Origin: Burkholderiales bacterium
GTDB lineage: Bacteria; Pseudomonadota; Gammaproteobacteria; Burkholderiales; SG8-41
Assembly: GCA_019634975.1 (NCBI GenBank)
Contig: JAHCAI010000004.1
Span: 109,979-173,978, forward strand
DNA length: 64,000 bases
Direction of reading: 5' to 3'
The notes below the pieces were generated by a model that was not told the origin of the DNA, did no database searches, and saw only the letters and a program-made list of their open reading frames with translations. Shown here one piece after another: positions 1-7,762 of the stretch (position 1 is its first letter; every line of letters begins with the position of its first letter). The translations under genes were made by a program, and so were the position numbers.

Positions 1-29
1 GGTTCGGATTTGATCAGCCAGTAGCGCAT
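1..29 (-). CDS. EVE-domain protein, N-terminal fragment (runs off the window)
   Basis: Only ten codons lie in the window, but they read MRYWLIKSEP, which closely matches the start of bacterial EVE-domain (PUA-like, thymocyte nuclear protein 1 type) proteins, usually M-x-YWL-x-KSEP. The gene continues leftward beyond base 1. It lies downstream of zapA and 6S RNA in the same direction, as I recall for several Betaproteobacteria. EVE proteins are thought to bind modified bases; no specific role can be read here. The fragment is very short, so the call rests on that signature and on context. Confidence 0.7.
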
Positions 30-78
30 GGGATTATCGTTCCGGATAGGCAATTCACAAAACCAAAGAGGCATTTAC

Positions 79-155
79 CGCCGATACACGCCGATGAACG
101 CGGATGACCGTTTCGACACCCGTTATATCTGCGTTCATCGGCGGTTGAATCGAAT
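79..155. repeat. Intergenic inverted repeat built on CGCCGATGAACGC
   Basis: The words CGCCGATGAACGCGGAT (left) and ATCTGCGTTCATCGGCGG (right) face each other across about 25 bases, so the stretch can fold as a hairpin. The motif is one I know as a common dispersed intergenic repeat in proteobacterial genomes. It sits between the 6S RNA terminator and the EVE-domain gene and codes for nothing recognisable. Confidence 0.6.
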
Positions 156-183
156 CTTTTATTTTTGTTACTCAACAACTGCC

Positions 184-214
184 ACACAAAAAAAATGCGG
201 CCTGGCCGCATTTT
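184..214 (-). terminator. Rho-independent terminator of the 6S RNA gene
   Basis: On the minus strand AAAATGCGGCC and GGCCGCATTTT form an almost uninterrupted palindrome (192-202 with 204-214), followed by a run of eight T. It lies just after the predicted 3' end of 6S RNA and before the EVE-domain gene. Confidence 0.85.
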
Positions 215-216
215 GC

Positions 217-408
217 ATTGGGGTCCCCCGCATGTGCCGTCGCAGACCAGCATCCTGAACCTGAGGTTCAAGGCGGTCGCCTTCCGGATTTCTTCAGGCA
301 CGTCCGGCGTGGGACGCGCACACCGAAACCACTGTGGTCGGCAACCAGAGCGATGTCTATTGGCTCAAAGAGTATATGGCCCGGACAAACACCGCAGGGG
401 AAACCCTG
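217..408 (-). ncRNA. ssrS: 6S RNA
   Basis: 6S RNA binds the sigma-70 RNA polymerase holoenzyme and mimics an open promoter. Three things support the call. The gene sits directly downstream of zapA, its classic position. The 3' arm carries the conserved hairpin TTGAACC/GGTTCA (254-272) followed by TGCGACGGCAC. The 3' end (221-242) can pair, allowing G-U, with the 5' end (about 385-408), giving the long closing stem. The length of about 190 nt fits the family. A strong terminator follows immediately. The ends are set by the closing stem and are accurate to a few bases. Confidence 0.88.
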
Positions 409-462
409 GACGGAACAGCGACAGGAGGGATGCGCGGGGCGTGAAACCGGACTGCGGGACTG

Positions 463-771
463 CTAGAACAGCTTGGCTTGCTCCGCCATCGCCTGATCGA
501 TGGCCGTCTCCATGCGCTGGATTCTACGCTTGGTTTCCGCGATGTCAAAGCCGCCGACCTTCATCGACAGGAACTCGTGCGTGATGTTGAGCGCCGCCAT
601 GATCGCGACGCGTTCGAGCCCGATGACTTTGCCGCGATCGCGGATTTCCTGCATCTTGCCGTTGAGGTAATCGACCGCTTCGAGCAGGCCCTTCTGCTCG
701 TGTTCCGCACAAGCGACGCGAAATTCGCGTCCCATGATGTTGATCTGCAAACCCTTCGGGTCGGCGCTCAT
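463..771 (-). CDS. zapA: Cell division protein ZapA
   Basis: ZapA is a small cytoplasmic protein that bundles FtsZ filaments at the division ring. The 102-residue product has the family's N-terminal motif (LQINIMGREFRVACAEHE, about residues 8-25) followed by the YLNGKMQEIRDRGK segment and a C-terminal helical region likely to form the tetramer coiled coil. Length is typical. Its start codon overlaps the stop of the zapB-like gene by four bases (ATGA), indicating translational coupling. The 6S RNA gene follows, as in many proteobacteria. Confidence 0.93.
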   Translation of the reverse strand: MSADPKGLQINIMGREFRVACAEHEQKGLLEAVDYLNGKMQEIRDRGKVIGLERVAIMAALNITHEFLSMKVGGFDIAETKRRIQRMETAIDQAMAEQAKLF

Positions 772-968
772 GTTTCCTCGGCGGGGATCTGCTTGACGAT
801 TTCCTCGAGGCGCTCGCTGGCGGCCTCGATTTTCTGTTCCAGCTGCCGGTTGCGATGCAGGCTGGCGGCCAGCTCCTGACGCAGCCGCTGTGTGTCTTCG
901 CGCAACCGCTGGTTGGTTTCGACAAACTGCGCGAGTTTGTCTTCCAGTGCCTTGAGTTCGGCTTCCAT
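768..968 (-). CDS. ZapB-like coiled-coil protein (TIGR02449 type)
   Basis: This 66-residue acidic protein is almost entirely heptad-patterned (MEAELKALEDKLAQFVETNQ at the start), as expected for the small coiled-coil partner found directly upstream of zapA in Beta- and Gammaproteobacteria. I chose the ATG at 968 because homologues begin at MEAEL; an upstream in-frame start at 1013 would add 15 residues unlike the family. A TATAGT sequence lies just upstream and could be a -10 element with a very short leader. It probably forms an operon with zapA and acts at the septum, but that role is inferred from position and coiled-coil content. Confidence 0.8.
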   Translation of the reverse strand: MEAELKALEDKLAQFVETNQRLREDTQRLRQELAASLHRNRQLEQKIEAASERLEEIVKQIPAEET

Positions 969-1249
969 CCGCGCACTATAGTGGGGAAATTCCGGAAAAT
1001 CCAGACAGCTCAAGTGCTAAGCCCCGATTCTGAATGTAATTTGACATGTCGGGCCAGTTCGTTGTCGTGGACCTGCAGAGTGGCTGGCGGGCTGCTCGGT
1101 CAATTGTCCAGGGACAGTCGGATGCGGTTTGTAACTTATTGTTTTTAAACAGAAAATAATTGAACCAAGGGGCTGTGTCCACGGCCAGCCTGATTTACAA
1201 TCCGCCCTGTCCAGGACGAACCGCGACCGCAAGCGGTGAGCCCCGGACG

Positions 1250-1453
1250 CGTTTCGGGTGCCGGCGTCCCCCTGGGGAACCGCCGGTGAAACGGGAAACA
1301 GGTGCGGCGGATCTGCCCAAGCCTGTGCTGCCCCCGCAACGGTAAGCGATCGGCATTCAGTCCAGCGAATGCACCGCCGCGTCATCCAGCCACTGTGTTC
1401 AACCGACACGGGAAGGCGGCGCGGCGGCGATCGCGAGCCCGGAGACCGGCCCG
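1250..1453 (+). promoter_or_regulatory. Cobalamin (B12) riboswitch
   Basis: The leader of the TonB-dependent receptor gene contains the hallmarks of an adenosylcobalamin riboswitch in the right order: GGTGCCGGCGTC (1257), GGTGAAACGGGAAACAGGTG (1284), AAGCCTGTGCTGCCCCCGCA (1319), CCACTGTG (1390), ACGGGAAGGCGGC (1408) and the B12 box GAGCCCGGAGACCGGCC (1435-1451). It should shut off expression of the downstream gene when B12 is abundant. Between the box and the start codon at 1575 lie about 120 bases, long enough for the expression platform, which I could not resolve. Confidence 0.95.
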
Positions 1454-1574
1454 CGACGCTGTGGTGGAAGTGCCGCGGGGAGGCGGCGAACCCGGCATGC
1501 GCGTTCCCTTCCCTCTTTGCAGCATTTCCTCGGGCATTTTTTGCGCGCGGCGGGCGCGCCTGACGGGGAATGAC

Positions 1575-3656
1575 ATGCGTTGGCGAGAGATGGGGGCCGC
1601 AGCGGCACTGCTTGCGGCCGGGGCGGCACAGGCCGCGGAGCAGCAACTGGCGATCCTGGATCCGGTGGTGGTGACTGCAACACGGTTTCTGGAGCGCTAC
1701 GACGACAAGCCGGTCAACGTCACGGTGATCACCGCCGGGGACATGCAGCGCAGCGCGGCGAAGACGGTGCCCGACCTGCTGGCCGAGCAGGCTGGCATCC
1801 ACATCCACGATTTTTTCGGCAACAATGCCGCGACCACCACCGTCGACCTGCGCGGCTTCGGCATCAGCGGCACCCAGAACACGCTGGTCCTGATCGATGG
1901 CCGCCGCGCCGCCGACCTCGACCTTTCGGGCGTGCAGTGGTCGGCCCTGCCGCTGGCGGCGATCGAGCGCATCGAGATCGTCCGCGGCGGCGGCGCCGTG
2001 CTCTACGGCGATGGCGCCACCGCCGGAGTCATCAACATCATCACCCGATCGCCGCTGGCACAGCCGACCGGGGCCGGCACACGCGTGCGTGCCGGCTCCT
2101 ACGGCATGAAGGAACTCAACGCCTCGGCCAACCATGCCGGCGAACGCATCGGATTCAACTTCACGGCGAGCAACTTCGAGTCCGACGGCTACCGCGCCAA
2201 CAACAGCAACCGCCAGAGCAATGCGCTGGCCGATTTCCGCGTGCTCACCGGCAGCGGCGAAGTCGCGCTGAAGCTCGGCACCGACCACCAGGGCATCCGC
2301 CTGCCGGGCGCGCGCCAGGTGCAGCCCAGCACCGGCGTGAACCAGCTGCTGACCGACCGCCGCGGCGCGCAGACCCCGCTTGACTGGTCGCAGCGCAATG
2401 GCAACCGCATGAATCTCGACTGGCGCCATGACACCGGCCTCGGCGAATTCAATCTCGGCCTCGGCTGGCGCGACAAGGAGCAGATTTCCTATTTCGATTT
2501 CGGCGGTTTTCCGGATTTCCGCATCGCCGACCTCGATGTCTGGTCATTCTCGCCGCGCTTCAGGGCGACGCCGGCACTGCCCGGCGGCAGGCACACGCTG
2601 GTATTCGGGCTCGACTGGCAGCGCTGGGATTACCGGCTGCGGCGCTCGAATGCGGTGGCGAACATCGGCCGGCCCTTCAACACCGTAGACGCGCGGCAGG
2701 AAACCCTTGGCTTCTATGCGCAGGATTCGCTCGCCGTGTCCGAACGGCTGACGCTGACGGCCGGCCTCCGCAGCGAGCGCCTTGCCATCGATGCCGACGA
2801 CCGCTTCGATGCCGCCGCGCCCGGCGGCGCCTTCGGCTCCGGCGCGCCATCCGGGCTGCAGCGGGAATCCGAGAAGGCGTACGAGCTCGGCGCGCGCTAC
2901 GCGCTGGCGGCAGGAGCCGCGCTGATCGCCAGGACGGGCCGCAGCTACCGCTTCGCCAATGTCGACGAAATCTACGAAACCTCGGCGCTGTTCACCAACC
3001 AGTTCCAGTTCCTGAGGCCGCAGACCGCGCGCCACCACGAACTGGGCCTCGAGCTGCGACGTTCTTCCGCCTGGCTGCGCGCCGCGCTGTTCCGGATGGA
3101 CGTGCGCGACGAGATCCACCTTGATGCCTATACCACCGGCATCGGCAACACCAACCTGCCGCCGTCGCGCCGCCACGGCCTGGAACTCGAAGGCAGATGG
3201 GAGCCGCTGCCGGCGCTGGCGCTGTCGGGTTCCTACAGCCATATCGACGCCCGCTTCCGCGAGGGCGTGCTGCCCGGCGGCGCCTTCACCGCGACCAACG
3301 TGGTGATCGCCGGCAGGACCGTGCCGCTGGTGCCCCGCCACAAGCTCAACATCGGCGCGGCCTGGGCCTTCAGCGAAGCAAGCCGGCTGAGCCTGACGGC
3401 GACTTACGTGGCGAAGCAGTACATGGACAACGACCAGGGCAACACGCTGGGCACGCAGATTCCGTCGTACGTGGTGGCCGATCTGAAACTGTCGCACCGC
3501 GAGGGGCCGTGGACGCTCAGCGCGGCGATCAACAACCTGTTCGACCGCAAGTACTACAACTATGCGGTGCGCAGCCAGTTCGTCGCCGACCGCTACAATG
3601 CCTATCCGCTGCCGGAGCGCAATTTCGGGGTTTCCGTGGCCTACGCCTTCCGCTGA
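1575..3656 (+). CDS. btuB: TonB-dependent vitamin B12 receptor BtuB
   Basis: The 693-residue product begins with a cleavable signal peptide (MRWREMGAAAALLAAGAAQA), followed by a TonB-box-like ILDPVVVTAT, a plug domain (about residues 30-150, with the LLAEQAGIHIH and GGGAVLYGDGATAGVINIIT motifs) and a long 22-strand-type barrel region ending in NNLFDRKYYNY and a terminal VAYAFR. This is the BtuB/FepA architecture. B12 specificity is assigned from the riboswitch directly upstream, not from the barrel. The ATG at 1575 is chosen because it gives the signal peptide and has GGGGAA upstream. A terminator follows, so the gene is probably monocistronic. Confidence 0.92.
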   Translation: MRWREMGAAAALLAAGAAQAAEQQLAILDPVVVTATRFLERYDDKPVNVTVITAGDMQRSAAKTVPDLLAEQAGIHIHDFFGNNAATTTVDLRGFGISGTQNTLVLIDGRRAADLDLSGVQWSALPLAAIERIEIVRGGGAVLYGDGATAGVINIITRSPLAQPTGAGTRVRAGSYGMKELNASANHAGERIGFNFTASNFESDGYRANNSNRQSNALADFRVLTGSGEVALKLGTDHQGIRLPGARQVQPSTGVNQLLTDRRGAQTPLDWSQRNGNRMNLDWRHDTGLGEFNLGLGWRDKEQISYFDFGGFPDFRIADLDVWSFSPRFRATPALPGGRHTLVFGLDWQRWDYRLRRSNAVANIGRPFNTVDARQETLGFYAQDSLAVSERLTLTAGLRSERLAIDADDRFDAAAPGGAFGSGAPSGLQRESEKAYELGARYALAAGAALIARTGRSYRFANVDEIYETSALFTNQFQFLRPQTARHHELGLELRRSSAWLRAALFRMDVRDEIHLDAYTTGIGNTNLPPSRRHGLELEGRWEPLPALALSGSYSHIDARFREGVLPGGAFTATNVVIAGRTVPLVPRHKLNIGAAWAFSEASRLSLTATYVAKQYMDNDQGNTLGTQIPSYVVADLKLSHREGPWTLSAAINNLFDRKYYNYAVRSQFVADRYNAYPLPERNFGVSVAYAFR

Positions 3657-3679
3657 AAACGGCACCGGTCGCCGTTGCA

Positions 3680-3710
3680 AGCCGCGCCGCGGGCGCGGCT
3701 TTCTTTTCTT
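3680..3710 (+). terminator. Rho-independent terminator after btuB
   Basis: AGCCGCGCC (3680-3688) pairs perfectly with GGCGCGGCT (3692-3700) across a three-base loop and is followed by TTCTTTTCTT. It lies 24 bases after the btuB stop codon. Confidence 0.85.
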
Positions 3711-3711
3711 G

Positions 3712-4005
3712 GAGCGCCTGACAGCATGAAATACGTGTGCGTTACAGCCAGAATCGGTTCTGACGCGAAGCGCGGTGCAGTCTCATATCGTGAATATGAG
3801 CAAGCCGCGCGACAAAGTCAGGGCCGATTCTGGCTGCAACCCGCAAAAGGGGTGGAATATTTCGAGTCCTTGCCGGGCTGGCGCGATTTTGGCCGGAGGC
3901 GGCGTCCCAGCCCTTGCGAATATTCCCGATATTCGCTGCGGACTGCTCCTTGCCTCCAGCCAAAATCGTGTCAGCGCATCGCGTATTTCATGCTGTCAGG
4001 CGCTC
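3712..4005. repeat. 294-bp element with 24-bp terminal inverted repeats and two internal arms
   Basis: Bases 3712-3735 are the exact reverse complement of 3982-4005 (outer ends GAGCGCCTGACA). Inside lie two further stem-loops: 3745-3764 pairs with 3817-3836 (18 of 20) and encloses CTCATAT/ATATGAG; 3884-3900 pairs with 3952-3968 (16 of 17) and encloses the hairpin GCGAATAT/ATATTCGC (3916-3936). The whole can fold as a three-way junction. No gene is present. Its AGCGCCTGACA ends recur near 15.3 kb and 16.2-16.4 kb. It sits between the btuB terminator and msbA and could carry part of the msbA promoter. Confidence 0.85.
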
Positions 4006-4057
4006 TTTTTATCAGAAGTTTGCTATCGTTCGGCCTGTGAATTCCCGCGTAAAAACG

Positions 4058-5800
4058 ATGTCCGGCGCCGAGCTCTATCTGCGGCTGTTGCGGCACGTGC
4101 GGCCGTACTGGCGGGTGTTCGCCCTCGGCGTTCTCGGCATCGTCATCGTTGCCGCCACCGAACCGGCGCTGCCGGCGCTGCTGAAGCCGCTGCTCGACGG
4201 CGTGTTCGTCGAGAAGAACGAAGCGGTGATCCGCTGGACACCGGTATTCATCGTCGGACTGTTCGTCGTGCGTGGCCTCGCCGAGTATCTTGCGCAGTAT
4301 TCGCTGTCCTGGGTCGGCAACCGGCTGGTGATGGACCTGCGCGGCGTGATGTTCCGCAAGCTGCTGACGCTGCCCGCGCGCTATTACGACGACCAGGCCT
4401 CGGGCAACCTGATCTCGAAGCTCACCTTCGACGTGATGCAGGTGACCACCGCGGCGACCAGCGTGCTGACCGCGATTTTCAAGGATGCGCTGGTGATCAT
4501 CGGGCTGCTGGGCTGGATGCTGTGGCTCAACTGGCGGCTGACGCTGTTCGCGCTGGTGATGGCGCCGGTGATCGTGCTGGTGGTGCGTGCCATCAGCGTG
4601 CGCCTGCGCAGTTCCAGCCGCGCGGTGCAGAACCAGATGGGCGACATGACCCAGGTCATCCAGGAAACCATCGAAGGCCACCGCGTGGTCAAGCTTTTCG
4701 GCGGGCAGGACTACGAGCAGCAGCGCTTCGATGCCCAGGCCAACAGCGTGCGCCGCCAGCTGATGAAGCAGGTTGCCGCTTCCGCAGCCAGCGTGCCGAT
4801 CGTGCAGTTCATCGCCGCGCTGGCGCTGGCGGCCATCGTCTACCTCGCGACCCGGCAGTCGGACGCGGCGCAGGTCACCGTCGGCGGCTTCGTGTCCTTC
4901 ATCACCGCGATGCTGATGCTGACCGCGCCGATCAAGCGCGTCACCAGTGTCAACGAGCCGCTGCAGCGCGGCCTTGCCGCCGCGGAGAGCGTGTTCGCGC
5001 TGATCGACCAGCCCGGCGAGCCCGACAGCGGCCGCGTCGATCCCGGCCGCGTGCGCGGCGAACTCCGTTTCGAGGGGGTCTCCTTCCGTTACGGCAGCGA
5101 GGGGCGCGCGGCGCTGGCCGGCATCGACCTCGCGATCGCGCCGGGCGAAACCGTGGCCCTGGTCGGCGCCTCCGGCAGCGGCAAGACCACGCTCGCCAAT
5201 CTCGTCCCGCGTTTCTACGCGCCGACTGCCGGCCGTATCCTGCTCGACGGCCGCGATACCGCGGAGCTGACGCTGGCCGGCCTGCGCGCCAACATCGCGC
5301 TGGTCAGCCAGGACGTGGTGCTGTTCAACGACACGGTGGCGGCGAACATCGCCTATGGCGCGATGAAGCAGGCCTCGCGCGAGGACATCGTTGCCGCGGC
5401 GGAGGCCGCGCATGCGATGGAGTTCATCGCGCAGATGCCGCAGGGCCTCGATACCATGGTCGGCGAGAACGGCGTCAAGCTTTCCGGCGGCCAGCGCCAG
5501 CGCCTGGCGATCGCGCGCGCGTTGCTGAAGAACGCACCGGTGCTGATCCTCGACGAGGCGACCTCGGCGCTGGACACCGAATCCGAGCGCCATGTGCAGG
5601 CGGCGCTGGAAGTGCTGATGCGCGGCCGCACGACGCTGGTGATCGCGCACCGCCTGTCGACGATTGAAAAGGCGCACCGCATTGTCGTGCTCGACGGCGG
5701 ATGCATTGCCGAGACCGGGACGCATGCAGAGTTGCTGGCGCGGGAAGGCAAATATGCGCAGCTCTACCGCAACCAGTTCCTGTCGGTGGGGGAGGGCTGA
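4058..5800 (+). CDS. msbA: Lipid A/polysaccharide ABC exporter MsbA
   Basis: MsbA flips lipid A-core across the inner membrane. The 580-residue half-transporter is full length: a membrane domain with several hydrophobic segments (about residues 20-320), then an ATPase domain with Walker A GASGSGKTT (370-378), Q-loop near 418, signature LSGGQRQR (475-482), Walker B VLILDE (495-500) and the H-loop in VIAHRLST. ATG at 4058 is preferred because it gives the usual MsbA length; an in-frame GTG at 4037 would add seven residues. No clear ribosome-binding site is seen. It is the first gene of a tightly packed plus-strand operon for glycan modification, with only three bases before the next gene. Confidence 0.92.
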   Translation: MSGAELYLRLLRHVRPYWRVFALGVLGIVIVAATEPALPALLKPLLDGVFVEKNEAVIRWTPVFIVGLFVVRGLAEYLAQYSLSWVGNRLVMDLRGVMFRKLLTLPARYYDDQASGNLISKLTFDVMQVTTAATSVLTAIFKDALVIIGLLGWMLWLNWRLTLFALVMAPVIVLVVRAISVRLRSSSRAVQNQMGDMTQVIQETIEGHRVVKLFGGQDYEQQRFDAQANSVRRQLMKQVAASAASVPIVQFIAALALAAIVYLATRQSDAAQVTVGGFVSFITAMLMLTAPIKRVTSVNEPLQRGLAAAESVFALIDQPGEPDSGRVDPGRVRGELRFEGVSFRYGSEGRAALAGIDLAIAPGETVALVGASGSGKTTLANLVPRFYAPTAGRILLDGRDTAELTLAGLRANIALVSQDVVLFNDTVAANIAYGAMKQASREDIVAAAEAAHAMEFIAQMPQGLDTMVGENGVKLSGGQRQRLAIARALLKNAPVLILDEATSALDTESERHVQAALEVLMRGRTTLVIAHRLSTIEKAHRIVVLDGGCIAETGTHAELLAREGKYAQLYRNQFLSVGEG

Positions 5801-5803
5801 GGC

Positions 5804-6751
5804 ATGCCGCGGATTTCCGTCGTCACGCCGGTCTACAAGGCCGAGGGCTGCCTCGAGGAACTCTACCGCCGGCTGGTCGCCGCGCTGGAGACCATCAGTG
5901 CGGATTTCGAGATCGTGATGGTCGAGGACTGCGGCGGCGACCGTTCCTGGGACATCATCCGCCAGCTCGCGGCCGCGGATCCGCGGGTCAAGGGCCTGCA
6001 GTTCAGCCGCAACTTCGGCCAGCATTACGGCATCACCGCCGGTCTCGATGTTGCCGAAGGCGACTGGGTGGTGGTGATGGACTGCGACCTGCAGGACCGG
6101 CCCGAGGAAATTCCGGCCCTGTACGCCAAGGCGCAGGAAGGCTATGACGTGGTGCTGGCGCGGCGCGGCGGCCGCACCGACGGGGCACTGAAACGGTTTT
6201 CGTCCTGGTGCTTCTACCGGCTGCTGAGCTGGCTCGCCGATACCGAATACGACAGCGCCACCGGCAATTTCCGCATCATCTCGCGTAAGGTGGTGCTGGC
6301 GAGCCGGCAGATGCGCGAGCAGCTGCGCTTTTTCGGCGGGCTGGTGAACTGGATGGGTTTTCCGACGGCCTCGATCGAGGTCAGCCACGCGACCCGGCAC
6401 GAGGGCAAATCGACCTATACCTTCGCCAAGCTGTGGCGGCTGGCCACCGACACCATCATTGCCTATTCCGACAAGCCGCTGCGGCTGGCGGTGCGTTTCG
6501 GTTTCGCGATGTCGCTGCTGGCTTTCGCCGCCGGCCTGTTCATTCTCGTGCAAGCCCTGCTCTACGGTTCGCCGGTGGTCGGCTGGCCCAGCCTCTTCGT
6601 GTCCGTGTATTTCATCGGCGGCATCATCATCAGCATCCTCGGCGTGCTGGGCATCTACCTCGGCAAGACTTTTGACGAGGCGAAGAAACGCCCGCTGTAC
6701 ATCGTGATGAACGCGACCTTCGACCATGCACCCCGCGATCCGGCGCGTTGA
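5804..6751 (+). CDS. GtrB/ArnC-type polyprenyl-phosphate glycosyltransferase (GT2)
   Basis: These enzymes load one sugar onto undecaprenyl phosphate at the cytoplasmic face. The 315-residue protein has a GT-A fold (ISVVTPVYKAEGCLEEL at the start, the DCD motif at 93-95 in VVVMDCDLQDRPEEI), then TGNFRIISRKV and two C-terminal membrane segments (about residues 225-290), as in GtrB, DPM1 and ArnC. The neighbours (RffC-like acetyltransferase, WecE aminotransferase, small transporter, GT39) suggest that the donor is TDP-Fuc4NAc or a related 4-amino sugar; this substrate is inferred. Its 3' end overlaps the next gene by 26 bases. Confidence 0.88.
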   Translation: MPRISVVTPVYKAEGCLEELYRRLVAALETISADFEIVMVEDCGGDRSWDIIRQLAAADPRVKGLQFSRNFGQHYGITAGLDVAEGDWVVVMDCDLQDRPEEIPALYAKAQEGYDVVLARRGGRTDGALKRFSSWCFYRLLSWLADTEYDSATGNFRIISRKVVLASRQMREQLRFFGGLVNWMGFPTASIEVSHATRHEGKSTYTFAKLWRLATDTIIAYSDKPLRLAVRFGFAMSLLAFAAGLFILVQALLYGSPVVGWPSLFVSVYFIGGIIISILGVLGIYLGKTFDEAKKRPLYIVMNATFDHAPRDPAR

Positions 6752-7394
6752 GTGGGACAGCGCCGCGTTCGGGCGCGACTGTTACGAAATCACCGCCGCC
6801 GCCGAAGACGCGCTGCGCGAGGCCGCGGCGACACCGGGACATTACGCGCTCAAGCTCGATCCGCTGGCGGACAAGGCGGCGCTGCAGCGCTACGGCTTCT
6901 ATTACGTCGACACGCTGCTCGAACCGCATGGCCGCCGGGCAGACTTCATCGCACATCACGACGCGAAGGCGGCCTGCACGCGCGGCGAAAAGATCGAAGA
7001 CCTGCTGGCGATCTGCCACGGCGCCTTCGAGCACGGCCGTTTCCACCGCGATTTCAACCTGCCGCGCGCCGGCGCCGACCTGCGTTACGACAACTGGCTG
7101 CACCAGGTGCATGCCGCGGGCGACGCCTGGGGCCTGCGTTACGACGGAGTGCTTGCCGGATTCATTGCGGTGATGGACAACCGCCTGGTGCTGCATGCAA
7201 TGGCCGCACCGTTTCGCGGTCGCGGCCTGGCGAAATACCTGTGGACGACGGTCTGCGAGGCGCTGTTCACGCAGGGCCATGCCGAACTCTGCAGTTCCGT
7301 GTCCGCCGCCAACATCGCAGTGATCCGGCTGTACCAGACGCTGGGCTTCCGCCTGCGCCATCCCGTCGACGTCTATCACCGGTGGACGACATGA
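6726..7394 (+). CDS. RffC/WecD-like GNAT N-acetyltransferase
   Basis: The 222-residue protein matches the size and layout of RffC (WecD), which N-acetylates TDP-4-amino-4,6-dideoxy-galactose to TDP-Fuc4NAc. Visible features are GRFHRDFNL followed by YDNWL (about residues 100-125), as in RffC, and the GNAT acetyl-CoA loop in VLHAMAAPFRGRGLAKYLW, then NIAVIRLYQTLGFR near the C terminus. WecE, which makes the amino sugar, lies two genes downstream. The gene overlaps the previous one by 26 bases and the next by 4 (ATGA). Identity of the exact amino sugar is inferred. Confidence 0.82.
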   Translation: MHPAIRRVEWDSAAFGRDCYEITAAAEDALREAAATPGHYALKLDPLADKAALQRYGFYYVDTLLEPHGRRADFIAHHDAKAACTRGEKIEDLLAICHGAFEHGRFHRDFNLPRAGADLRYDNWLHQVHAAGDAWGLRYDGVLAGFIAVMDNRLVLHAMAAPFRGRGLAKYLWTTVCEALFTQGHAELCSSVSAANIAVIRLYQTLGFRLRHPVDVYHRWTT

Positions 7395-7762
7395 GCTACC
7401 TTAGCTATTTATTTGTTTTCATTACTGTTTTTTTGACGGTCTACAGCCAGATCGTGATCAAGTGGCAGGTCGTCGCCGCCGGTGCCTTTCCCGAGGCAAC
7501 ACCCGACCGCCTCTGGTTCCTCGCCAAGCTGATGCTCAATCCCTGGATCATTTCGGGCCTGCTCGCAGGCCTGCTCGCCGCGGTGTCATGGATGGCCGCG
7601 ATGACGAAGCTCGAGCTGTCGCATGCCTATCCCTTCATGAGCCTCGCCTTCATCGGCGTGCTGGTGCTGAGCGCGCTGGTGTTCCACGAACCGGTCAATG
7701 CCTGGAAGATCGGCGGACTCGCATTGATCACGCTGGGCATCATCGTCGGGAGCCAGGGTTGA
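7391..7762 (+). CDS. EmrE/ArnE-like small membrane transporter (probable lipid-linked sugar flippase)
   Basis: The 123-residue protein has four hydrophobic helices and the SMR/EamA-type motif MTKLELSHAYPFMSLAFIGV, with a C-terminal GGLALITLGIIVGSQG helix. It resembles single EamA-half proteins such as ArnE/ArnF, which translocate undecaprenyl-phosphate-aminoarabinose. Placed between a polyprenyl-phosphate glycosyltransferase and an ArnT-like transferase, it is the natural candidate for moving the lipid-linked sugar to the periplasm. The start overlaps the preceding stop by 4 bases. A drug-efflux role is possible but less likely in this operon. Confidence 0.8.
   Translation: MSYLSYLFVFITVFLTVYSQIVIKWQVVAAGAFPEATPDRLWFLAKLMLNPWIISGLLAGLLAAVSWMAAMTKLELSHAYPFMSLAFIGVLVLSALVFHEPVNAWKIGGLALITLGIIVGSQG

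Noticed and set aside
1017..3680. Long minus-strand frames opposite btuB
   Set aside because: They have shadow-like composition and run through the riboswitch and terminator; btuB on the plus strand accounts for the coding signal.
3712..4005. Structured element considered as a retron msr/msd or tracr-like RNA
   Set aside because: No reverse transcriptase, Cas or other partner gene lies nearby; the end words recur at other loci, which fits a dispersed DNA repeat better.
3971..6727. A minus-strand open frame of more than 900 codons opposite msbA and the GT2 gene
   Set aside because: It is antisense to two clearly real proteins, is rich in His, Arg and Gln, and has no recognisable domain; long shadow frames are expected in GC-rich coding DNA.
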